64,000 nucleotides of DNA, taken from positions 511,939-575,938 of the forward strand of contig BFEA01000563.1 of assembly GCA_003427395.1 (NCBI GenBank), written 5' to 3'. A program made the position numbers and the translations under genes. Positions 31,992 to 41,769 of this stretch are shown in pieces (the stretch's first letter is position 1; every line of letters starts with the position of its first letter). This DNA is from Chara braunii (lineage: Eukaryota > Streptophyta > Charophyceae > Charales > Characeae). The notes beneath the pieces are model-generated. The model did no database searches. It was given only the letters and a program-made list of their open reading frames with translations, and was not told the origin of the DNA.

Positions 31992-32386
31992 GCGGTTAAT
32001 GGAAGGCCAAAAATTCGGGGTTTTTCGCCGCGTCGCTACAAGCAATGTTGTCGAAACTTTTGCGAACAAACTATGCAGGGTCCTAATACAAACATCAAAA
32101 AAACAATCAGGCAAAAAAAAAACGAAAAAATCAAACTCAAGAGCACTATAAATCCCTATTCGGAGTAGCTTTCGGAGTTCGCCAAAGTTTTTTTCGAGTC
32201 TGCTGTTTTTGCTAAGTTTTTTGGTACTGCTTCAAATACGACGAAACTGAATACAGATATAGCCTAAAGCACATATATAACAGGCGAAAAGAAAAACTGA
32301 GAAAATAGTAAAAATCCAGGTAAATATGACAGTTTCGCTGAAAAAATCGCCAAAATTCGCCGAATTTTGGGCCTTCCATTAACCGC
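31992..32386. mobile_element. 395-bp MITE with long TIRs (GCGGTTAATGG family)
   Basis: The left end GCGGTTAATGGAAGGCC then AAAAATTCGG mirrors the right end CCGAATTTTG then GGCCTTCCATTAACCGC, about 28 matched bases. The interior is A/T-rich and contains further CGAAA/GCGAAAA words. No transposase. A target-site duplication is not obvious. Confidence 0.8.
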
Positions 32387-32674
32387 CCCTCTCAGAATTC
32401 ACCCTAGAAAACCTCTCTCCACATTTAGAGAGTTCCCTGCCTGCAAATGTTCTTATGTGGAGAATCCTCAAAGGAATTTATGAGGAAAGCCCGAATTCGG
32501 AGAGTGCGCGTGTTATCTGCACGGACAAGTCTGACAGCCATGCCCTTTTCCACTCTCCATGAACTCACAGTTTTAGGCAGCACGCCGTGGTCCTAGTCCC
32601 TTCCACCATTGCCATCCCACCTCCATCTCCATCTACACCGCACCCGGTTTTCACCTTCGTCTCGATTTTCTCAC

Positions 32675-33018
32675 CTGCCTTTTAAACCACCAGTACTTGG
32701 CCCAGCTATCGATGCCGAGCCTGAATATGCCCTGCGCGCCATTTCGCGCCAACCCGCCAGCAAAACAAAAAAAAATTGTTTTGGCTGGCGGCGTCAGCCT
32801 TTCAGGTCCAGTACTGCAGGCCTCCGAAACTTGCGGGGCGTTAACGACAACGTGCCACGGCCGACATATGGGCCAAGTACTGGTGGTTTAAAATCTTTGT
32901 AGAATTTCACGAGAGACTTGGCTATCTTATTCTCCATATCATTGAGCAGCTCCCGCACCTCCTCTGGAAACTTCAACTCTCCTGCGGATTTCCTTAATTT
33001 GATAATACTTGATTGCAT
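32675..33018 (-). pseudogene. Possible host exon split by the TTAA MITE
   Basis: A minus-strand frame from 33018 reads MQSSIIKLRKSAGELKFPEE then VRELLNDMENKIAKSLVKFY then KDF, charged and helix-prone like a real coding region. Removing the MITE and one TTAA continues it as KRQ directly into CAG/GTGAGA, a consensus splice donor at 32669-32677. Upstream of the frame is CATAG/ATG, a possible acceptor. No protein family was recognised, so it could also be part of an unknown repeat. With the MITE in place the frame runs into TIR sequence. Confidence 0.35.
32686..32887. mobile_element. 202-bp foldback MITE flanked by TTAA
   Basis: The left end ACCACCAGTACTTGGCCCA is mirrored exactly by the right end TGGGCCAAGTACTGGTGGT. 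TTAA stands on both sides (32682-32685 and 32888-32891). A second inner inverted repeat (CGCCAGC, AAAACAA and their inverse at 32752-32790) makes most of the element able to fold. TTAA targets are typical of piggyBac-type transposition, but the terminal bases do not match that superfamily, so the class is open. Confidence 0.8.
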
Positions 33019-33640
33019 CTATGACATTGGAGCCGTCGGGCTTTAGCAGTCACCCTAGTGAAATTAGGGTTCATCTTCCTCTCCTCTACCTTCTTCCAAA
33101 GCTGGGCATGCATGACGTTGACATTGGCTATTATCCTTTGCTCCTGTACTCAATCTACAGACCGAGGTCGACCGCAGACATGGATTATCCATAAAAGTAG
33201 CCTTGGCATCCACTGCAGGCAGAGGCACGATCAGCCAGCCCGGGGTTAACACGGTGCAAACAATCGAGCTACAGAAAGAAAGCAGGGTATATGCAGGTAC
33301 ATTACAGGCAGAGTCTACAGTACAGCTCCGAAACAGAAAGCAACTGGGGCAGTGACTGGTACAACACATGGCACGTCATAGATACAAACATGATAAGCCA
33401 GCCTCCACTGGCCGAACGCAGAGTACTCAGTAGCGATCCGGAAGACAGAGGATGCAGTGCAGTTGGTTGCTAAAGCATAGCCGCCATAGCGGTAACAGCA
33501 GATACCATGGACAATAGAGTGCGAGTAGGGTGACATATTGGTATATTGGTATGAGTGGTAGGTGGACCAGCCTCTAGCAGTACGGAGGTTAAAACCACTA
33601 TCAGGAGCAAAACTGGATCAATGTGTCCCGTGTATCATTT

Positions 33641-33800
33641 GGGATGCTGACCCATTTTCCACCAGGTGCAGCTCCTCACCAATAGATGGAGCCTTCACAG
33701 GGAGGGCCACTTGAAGAGTGCGCTCGGATCGCCTCCTCAAGTGGTATCCTCCCCCGAAGTTTCAAAAAAAAAAGAAAAAAACGGAAAAAAAAAGAAAAGA
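33641..33800 (+). mobile_element. SINE-like copy with A-rich tail
   Basis: GGGATGCTGACCCATTTTCC, then AGGTGCAGCTCCTCACCAAT, then AGATGGAGC is the family core in plus orientation. About 65 bp further on is an A-rich tail (33765-33800). Agreement of tail and orientation supports a retroposon. 33020-33640 holds no recognised gene. Confidence 0.6.
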
Positions 33801-34149
33801 GGAAGAGACAGGTCTCAAGGGAAGGGTAGACATGTGAGCCATGGCCCCTGTGGATCGTGTGCAGCAATCAATGCGGGTGATAAATATGGACCGGGCAATC
33901 ATCAAGGAACATCATATGTCTGTCATTCTTTTTCTGAAAGCAGAAAAAAGAAAAAGAAGACTCACCACATCAAAGTCTGATGATGGCTTCCTCACAAAGC
34001 CAGACTCAAAGGAGGAGTTTTGCTGTCTGAGGTGAATTTGGATGTCAGTGTGGTCACACACATCCTGGGAAATCTTAGAGAAGGCCCTGAGAGTTAGCTT
34101 TGCACCACCCCTTCTGGAGCTCCATATGTGTCAGCCTAGCCTAAACTCA

Positions 34150-34200
34150 AAACACGGGTTCCAATATATTCGTGGGGAACCGGGCCCAGCGTCCCTCCGT
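34150..34200 (-). mobile_element. Partial SINE-like copy
   Basis: ATTCGTGGGGAACCGGGCCC then AGCGTCCCTC matches the core at 35.4 kb. No tail was seen. Confidence 0.45.
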
Positions 34201-34296
34201 GAAAGTATGTATGCATAGAACTGCTTCTGCCAGTGGGGCCATTAACCAGCTTTGGCTAGAAAACAATGAGAGGAAAAAAGCTGTATGGTTGACTAT

Positions 34297-34298
<2 letters not shown>

Positions 34299-34327
<29 letters not shown>

Positions 34328-34385
34328 CCCTCACTCTCACTCTCTTTCTCTCTCCCTCTCTCTCTCCCTCCCTCCCTCCCTCCCT

Positions 34386-34453
<68 letters not shown>

Positions 34454-34480
34454 CTCTCTCTCTCTCAAAGATTCTTCTGC
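34299..34480. repeat. Poly(C) followed by (CT)n microsatellite
   Basis: A run of about 25 C leads into CTC/CCT words and a long (CT)n. 34500-35060 shows no recognised feature. Confidence 0.95.
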
Positions 34481-35215
34481 CTTTTGTTTTTTTAGCAGTC
34501 ATCCTATTGGCTACCAAACAGTCTGTAGCGTCGTGTTATTGGAAATGAAGAAGAAAGGATGCCGTGGGGCGTCTCTGAACAGTGCATGTCGGATTGGGTA
34601 GGGGAACCAAGCCACCTGTTGGCATCACTTCTTCATGAATGGCAGACATGGACAACAGGGGCCGTGGTCTAGTTCTGGTTTCAAGTATTTTTCAACGTGG
34701 CCACACTGCGGTCGTGAGATTTTCAGATCGGATAGCATGGACACGTGTATAGTCAAAACGAGAAGTCAATCTCCTCAATTTGGAATGAACCCTGGAGATT
34801 CTGAAGTGATACCAGCAATTGGTAGAGTGCACAAGGAATCGCCCGCTTCACCTGCCCTGCTTGCACTGTCTGGGCCATTGGGATCCCTGTCAAGCCCCTC
34901 TTCATACTGCGAGCCCACAAATAAACTAGCTAGAGTCTTTCCGGGAACACAAGGCACCCTCATTACCAACCACAGCAGAGATAGTCAGAAGGGCGATGGC
35001 TGCACTTCTGTGTGACTCGTCTCTGTGACAGTAAAGCCTAATAGCATCTCGGAGTTATTTCATGTGAAAGAACCCTGATTACCAGTTACCTGATTGACTT
35101 CAAAGTTGAAAGGGCATCCAAAACTCCTTCCAAACCCAGCCCATGGGCCTCACTCCGCTGCACAACATTTCAAATATATCTGGAGATGCACTGGTACCAA
35201 TACATTTGAAAATGT

Positions 35216-35293
35216 TGGACAGGTTCAAATGTATCTGGTCCATATTGCATTCAAGACAGGTTCAAATGCATGTGGTCCATATTGCATTCAAGA
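35216..35293. repeat. 37-bp tandem duplication
   Basis: GACAGGTTCAAATG, then TCTGGTCCATATTGCATTCA, is present twice back to back. Confidence 0.9.
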
Positions 35294-35342
35294 TACGTGT
35301 CAATTTCGAGTAGTGGAGGAGGGCCCTATGTGGCAGCATAAT

Positions 35343-35440
35343 CCTTTTTTTTTTTTTTTTTTTTTTTAAGAAAGCTCCGATCTGTTCGTGGGGAGCAGTA
35401 CGTGCTGGGAACCGGGCCCAGTGTCCCTCATAATAGGAAT
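35343..35440 (-). mobile_element. SINE-like copy with poly(A) tail
   Basis: On minus: GGGACACTGGGCCCGGTTCC, then CAGCACGTACTGCTCCCCAC, then an A-tail of about 25 (T-run 35343-35367). The core is abutted by the 5' end of the LINE copy that starts at about 35440. Confidence 0.65.
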
Positions 35441-38400
35441 ACAATGTTTGATAATAGTTCAGGATGATTTCCACAAACGGCCGGATCAACGGCCTGGATA
35501 TTACAAGCTCAATACATCCCTACTCAAGGACAAATTGTTCCACATATATATTCGTGATGTTTGGAACTTTTGGAGAGACCAGAAACACTCCTTTGACTCA
35601 GAAGTGCGATGGTTCACTAACGGACTCTTCTTCCTAGTCAGGAAATGTAAGGAATATTTGAAGTTGGTGGCAAGCAGACAACACGCACACGAAATGGATG
35701 TTCACAGAAGACTTCACAAGCTTGTTAAACAGGACAACTCTAATGATCACATCCCGGACACTCAAAATTTGCAAGACCAACTCCTACAATTAGCACAACA
35801 CAAATGGCAAGGTATCAGGATCCGAGACAAACTAGCGAAATGAGATAATGGAAAACATCATCCATCCGGCCCAGACTGGTTTTATGCGCAAAAGGAACAT
35901 CCAAGAAAACCTACTCCTAGTCAATGAGATGATTAACTTGTCTCATAAGTTCAAAAGTAACGTCGCGTTCATCTTCATCGACTTCAAAAAAACTTATGAC
36001 CATGTTGACTAGATATTCCTAGACAGGTGTCTAGAAAGACTGAATTTTGGCGACAACTTTCGGAGGTGGGTGCGTATTCTGCACTATAATGCAATCACGA
36101 GCGTTCAGATAAATGGGTCTCTGGCTTCATAAATAAAATTGCAACGCTCGGTTAGACAGGGGGAACTCATTGCCCCCTTCCTATTCATTATCATAATGGA
36201 AGCATTAGCAGTCGACCTCCAACAGAGCACAGATTTAAAGAGAATTCAGATAGCCGGCATTCCTAAGGAAGCAGTTTCGGTCTCAGTCGATCTCACAATT
36301 ATGGTTGACGTCACACAACATAACATGGAGGTGATATACAGGTTGATGGACCTTTCCAACAGAAAATTTTCCCAGAATTAAATAATGATTCTAGAATCTA
36401 GAGTAAAATTATATTCTAAATTTCAAATTTTTATTCCATCTTAAAAAATGTCATTCCGATTTTAAAATTTTTCGTCTTACTTGAAAACTTTCCTTCCAAG
36501 AATGGGGTATCCCTTCTTATTTGAACTGCATGCTAGAGATGGAATGAAAGTCTGGATGAGTTCATGAAATATTTTAATTGGACTGTCATTCTAAGTAAGG
36601 ATTTTCAGTCATAAATAGGTTAATCCAATCTAAATTAGAAGATATTTGTTATAGTAGAATGAAAGTCTAATTAAAATATTTCATAAACTTGTTCAGACTT
36701 TTATTCCATCTTAAACAAATAGATGTAGTTGGAAGAGAAAACTCATATTTAGACGAGAACTTATCAAGTTAAATTGAAAATTTTAGAATTGGACGAACAT
36801 TGAAATGATAATTTATAAATATGAAGGATTTTTTTTTTATGGAATGTTTTTTCAACTTTCATTTCTCGTGGGAATTTTTCTGTTGTCTTTGCACCCTCTC
36901 TGATATGGCCGTTAACTGGGGTCAGAAAACAATAGGATGGTGGTTCCACCACTAAGGGGGCCGTCCCCTGGAAGGACACCATATCACCTGGGTGACCCTT
37001 GAATCCCCAATCTCGATTTTGGGGATTAAGATGACAGTGCTACGTCAATCCCCTGAAAATGACGGATGGATATCAGGCCCGACATTTGTCAAACTCTCCC
37101 CATGGAATCATCAGCACACATCACTTCTCGGACGTGCTTTGGTGATCAACAATGTGGTCTTATCCACCTTGTGGTATAAATCGGTATTTTGGCCACTGAA
37201 CCCATGGGCCTTAAAAATTTTGAAGAGGATGGCGGCAGCCTACCTTTGGAGAGGGGATAGTGAAACCCCCCACTGACACGCTATAAGTCGTGTTGCATGA
37301 GACTCAGTTATCCAACCCAAGGCAAAGGGAGGCCTCGGTATCATAGACCCCCTCACCCAATCCCAAACCCTTAGTTTACAACGGGTGGTACGATTGATTT
37401 TTTAGAACCCATTAGTATGGAGGCCGCTGACACTCGAACAAATCGTCCGTCTGGCCCCCGAGGCCCCTACGACCGTTAGACGATCGCTATTGGAGAGTGT
37501 CACGACGCTCCCGGGGAGGGGAGGGACGGAGAGATGATTTTTGGCCCCGTTTGTTAAAAATTTGGAGGAGGCTCCCCTCCTCGAATCGCCCACCCCCAGA
37601 TAGGTGGGAGGAGGTGGCAAGACAACCCCTCTTCGGAAACCGTTGGACCACTAACGAACGAAGTCAGATTTTTTGCAGCATTGACACCCCATGGAAAGGA
37701 TGGATAAAGAATGGCATGACTCGAGTGGGCAACCTTTGGGACAGGGAGAGAAAGGATTGGAAGGGTCCGAAGAAGATGAGGGAGGAATTGAGATACTGCC
37801 ACAATGTTGGATCAGCACATGAAGAAATAACGGAGGCCCTCACGTTAGGGTAGTGACCCATTTTTCGCAGAGGTCCAGTGTTAAAGGAAGGGGATTGGGT
37901 GTCTAGGGAAGGGAGGGTCAATAAGGTAGGTCTGGTACATCTAGTTCGGTCGGGGGACGTGTTGATCAAGTGGTTCAGTATAAAAGGAAACGGAGGACTG
38001 GTAGGGAGTCGAGACCCCTTTCAATGGACTCTGAAGGAGGGACTACACAAAATCAGGGCAATCGAGGAAGGAGAGAACCGGCGGACCTTTCTCCCCGGGA
38101 TAGCCATAGAAGATCTCCCAATAGATCCATTGGAGTGGGTTCGGAGCCCCGACACACGACATAACCCACGTCAACCAAAACCTAAAACATTGGCGGGCCT
38201 TTCGGTGAAAGCAACGTATAGAATGCTCAGAGCTAAACGATGCCTTAAAGACACAGTGATCAACAGATGGCAGAGGCACCTCAAAGTGGAGAGACATCTT
38301 CTCACACCGATACGATGGTTCTGCGATACTAAAAGCAAACCTGCGAAAATTACATCTCTGCAGTGGCCGGTCTTGCATCGGTGCTTACCTACAAATGACT

Positions 38401-38919
38401 GGCTGGTCGATCACTCACAGTTGGAACAACAAGGTCGTGCGCTCCTTTGGTGCTCTCGATGTCTGAGTTTCCCGACTAAAAAGAGAGCAGAGACAATTGA
38501 GAACATATCATTTTTGCAATGCCCGGCAACAACCCTGACCTGGAGATGGTGGGATAGGGTGTGGCAACAAATGGTTCCGGGGCATCCATGGTCGTGGGAT
38601 TGGCGGGTCATCCTATTGGGCCACTGCCCACCTTTCCAAGGCAACACCTTTGCATCGAATATGTTTCACCTGTCCCGAAGAACGATCCTGTGGGTCCTGT
38701 GGTGACAACGTTGTGTCCTAACCTTAGACCAGGTCCGGGTAGAGGGAGAGGAGAGGGTTGAGCAATTCAAAATGCTCTTCCAACTGGAGCTCTCGCATAG
38801 GTGGAAGACAACTAAGCAATCACTTGACAATTTCCATAGATTAAAAAACATCCGGGAAATGCTACTACAGTTCTCTAGGGAATGGTGGGGCGGGGACCGG
38901 GAGGGATGGGTAGCGTAAG
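35440..38919 (+). mobile_element. LINE ORF2 copy, 5'-truncated and internally deleted
   Basis: Plus-strand remnants: the region after the endonuclease (35450-35840, with WNFWRDQKHSFDSEVRWF); then, after loss of the RT fingers, NIIHPAQTGFMRKRNIQENL and FIFIDFKKTYDHVD at about 35870-36010 (palm A, Asp kept); and SVRQGELIAPFLFIIIMEAL at 36150. The YADD box is lost (SVSVDLTIMVD). The thumb follows at 36990-37350 (GRALVINNVVLSTLWYKSVF), then the zinc-finger region (PTNDWLVDHSQLEQQGRALL, ISFLQCPATT, RWWDRVWQ). The C-terminus (ELSHRWKTTKQSLDNF) ends GWVA at 38919. Stops and frameshifts plus a 0.5-kb insertion make it a pseudogene. 38920-39420 may be its 3' flank or UTR. Confidence 0.85.
36378..36895. 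mobile_element. AT-rich ~515-bp insertion with a long hairpin, inside the LINE
   Basis: LINE sequence stops after FSQN at 36378 and resumes with DMAVNWGQ at about 36897. The related copy at 43.9 kb has no such insert. The insert contains inverted arms at 36537-36592 and 36656-36712 (both carrying GGAATGAAAGTCT / ATGAAATATTTTAATT and the inverse), separated by about 63 bp. Possible short outer inverted ends are CAGAAAATTTTCCC at 36360 and GGGAATTTTTCTG at 36870. No coding capacity. Confidence 0.65.
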
Positions 38920-39419
38920 TGTGCTACACAAGGAAGTGGGAAGGAGAGGAGGGAAGGGATGGGAGCCAAGGAGAGGAAGTGTGTCTTAAGGGATTACCGC
39001 CGGAGATTCAAGGAGTGGCTGTCAATAAACTCTAGCATCCCCATGAGACCGTCAGAGGAGTTTCCAGACCCGTTCCGCCCCCACCCAAGGTCCTTGGAAA
39101 TACGTTTGTAAGTCCCTGCCCAGTGAAACCCATGAATTCTCATAATCCAATCTTCTGTTCTATTTTGCTTCAGTTTGTAAAGCTTCCAATCTTCTGACTT
39201 ATTTTGTTCCATTCTCTAACCAGCATTCTGACGCAGTAAGGGCGGGCGGTAGCCGGGTACGCCCGACAGAGGACAGTACCGTAGCATGGGTTTTTTTGGG
39301 GGGGATGGGCAGGGAGACAAAAGGAGGTCCCACTGGTGCCCCCCAGTGGCTCCTCTCGGAACCCTGACTAGACAAAGTGTTGGAGAAGGAGATGGGGACA
39401 CCTGCTTTCAGTCTTATTG

Positions 39420-39675
39420 GTCGGGTCATGCTTGTACCTGCTCTGTCAATCCTCTGGATTCCAGAGTAATCAATGCTGGCAGGCGCCTTCCAGACACCTT
39501 CCTGTTACTCTTCAATGTATCATTTTGTATCTTACTGCATAAGGGACGCTGGACCCGTTTTCCAGCAGGTGATGCTCCCCACCAATAGATGGAGCCCCTC
39601 CCCAGGGGCTAGCGATGTCTGCTCACAACAGCATCACTAGCACTGCAGGGACTGTTTGCCAAAAAAAAAAAAAAG
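39420..39675 (+). mobile_element. SINE-like copy, longest, with poly(A) tail
   Basis: An upstream block CTGTCAATCCTCTGGATTCC then AGTAATCAATGCTGGCAGG is followed by the core (GGGACGCTGGACCCG, TTTTCCAGCAGGTG, TGCTCCCCACCAATAGATGG) and an A-tail at 39661-39675. The upstream block is shared with 41190-41270 (inverse), so the family is at least about 200 bp long. No clear Pol III boxes. Confidence 0.65.
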
Positions 39676-40659
39676 ATTTGAGGATGTTTCCAGATGATTC
39701 AAGATGATTGAGGAAGATTCAGGATGATTCAAAAGGCTTTGAAGTGCTGGATTTAATTTGTTAACTATGTTACGATCCTGGTCATTTCCAAAGTGCAAAT
39801 TCACAAGGAAAGACAATGCCACCCAATTGTGAATGAAATGAAAGCACTTGCAAAGAGATTGAGACCAAAGAAGAAGAAAGAAAGAAGACGAAGAAAATGT
39901 ACACCAGCAAGACCAATGACAGATCCCCCTTCTCTCTCCACCTTCCTCCTCCTCCTTGCCAATCTTATTCTTCTCCCAAATAATAATAATAATAACAATG
40001 AGTGGTTCAACCATAGTCAATATCTGAAGTTCCCTCTTATTGCTAACACAACAATAGGTCCACCATAGTCATGGCTTCCCCCTTTTTCCTCCTCTCATAT
40101 GCCAAGGCTATGGCAGACAACTAAGGGCTCTGCCCTCTTGTGCAAAGGACAACAGAAAGCAGCTATATCACTGCTCATCAGGCCGCCATGCCTGACTCTA
40201 CCTCGAGCTTCCTTGGTGCTGCACTACCCCAACTGGGGCCTTCCAGATGCAGCGCCTATCAAGGTGGTGAAGATGGTGTCCACCATAGCCAGGTAGGTAC
40301 CTCGCCACTCTCCTCCTTTGCCCCCTTCTTCCTCCTCCTCAGGCTGGGCTGCTCGCCATAGCCAGGCTGAGCGCCCAACTGCTCTCCTTCCTCCAGGCAG
40401 AGCTCCAAGTCCCGCGCTTGGCTCCAGCAGTATGTCGCCATCCTTGCACACCGCAAATGAGGAGTTACTTGCTCCTCCAGAAGATATAGCATCCTACTTG
40501 CCTTTTGGGGCGGTGACTTCCTAGGCCGCGCGGCCTTCCAGCAACCGGTACCTCCTTCCTTTCAGAGAGAAACATCATTGCAGGCTCTGATATCATCCAT
40601 ACAGGCCCTAGACTCAGGTTACTTAGACCGGTACCGGCCTACGTCTAACCTACCGCTAC

Positions 40660-40860
40660 TGGGCCTCTAAAAATGCCAACTTTTTGTCTTCTTTTGCTCA
40701 ACCTCGAGTACCAGACACTTCTACAACTACTTGAGTGGTACTGGCCTACCTGCTACTTGAGTGTTTTTCCCGCTGCTCTAAGTGTTGTGGGCCTACCCCC
40801 GCTACTTGAGTGTTTTTCTCGCTGAAACCCTCAAAGTCACGGCCACGGGTAAGTACCGGC
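40660..40860. repeat. Short degenerate repeat around CTACTTGAGTG
   Basis: CTACTTGAGTG occurs three times (about 40729, 40751 and 40802) with GTGGGCCTAC/TGGCCTACC words between. No gene was recognised between 39680 and 41090. Confidence 0.5.
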
Positions 40861-41089
40861 CCTGCATAGCTTCCAAACCAACAAGTACCCTTGCAGGTCA
40901 CACACACACTCAGGCCGACAAGCACTCAGACAGGCACGCAGACCAGTTGGCACGGACACACAGACTTAGAGATCGTAGCAAAATACGGTTATCTCAGCAA
41001 GGCATACATTCCAACGGCAAATCCCAGAAATCAGCAGTGTTCTCAGTTTGTGTTTTGGCGAGTCATTACAACTAGGAAGATTAACCAGA

Positions 41090-41270
41090 AGGTTTTTTTT
41101 TTTTTTTTTTCCCCTGCTGGAAACCGGGTCCAGCATCCCGCAAATACATCTTTGAGTACATCAGATCATGTGTGTCGTCATTGGAAGCATAGGAACCTAC
41201 CAGCATTGATTGCCCTGAAGTCCAGGGGATTGACTGCGCAGGCTTTATATCTTAATGTGGACAGTAGACG
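41090..41270 (-). mobile_element. SINE-like copy with poly(A) tail
   Basis: On minus: CAGTCAATCCCCTGGACTTC, AATCAATGCTGGTAGG, then GGGATGCTGGACCCGGTTTC CAGCAGGGG and an A-tail (T-run 41094-41110). Same blocks and order as the copy at 39420-39675. Confidence 0.6.
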
Positions 41271-41645
41271 TCGATGGCCTTCGAGAACTCAAAAAACAAC
41301 AAACAAAAACACCAGATGCCATCTGGGGTCTGGGGGGCACCGGGCCTCATGGTTGTCTCCCAGCCTTCCGGCTGTCAGCTGTTGCCGATGACTGCCCTGT
41401 CTGAACACGTGTTTGGAAAAACTTAAACTCGCCCACCTGCCAACATTGATTGCCCTGATACTCAGGGGATTGACTGCACAGGGTCTGTACCCGAGAACGC
41501 ACAGACACACAACAACAGACAAAGACACAAAATGCCATCTTGGGTCTGGGGGGCACCGGGCCTCATGGCTGTCTCCCTGCCTTTTGGCCGTCAGCTGTTG
41601 CCGATGGCTGCATTGTCCAAGCTCATATTTGGAAAACTTAGGATC
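41196..41645. repeat. ~220-240 bp tandem duplication
   Basis: CATTGATTGCCCTGA at 41204 recurs at 41444. GGGCACCGGGCCTCATGG and GTCAGCTGTTGCCGATG also occur in both units. The unit includes part of the SINE-like block, so the duplication postdates that insertion. Confidence 0.8.
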
Positions 41646-41769
41646 GCCCGAACAAGAATTAATGAGGTGCGAATGAAAAAGGGACTCCGATGGCACTTCA
41701 GTCGTCCCACGGGCATTCTTCCAAGGATAGTGGATGGGGGGGAAAGGGGTCATTGAAATCATGGGCCGG

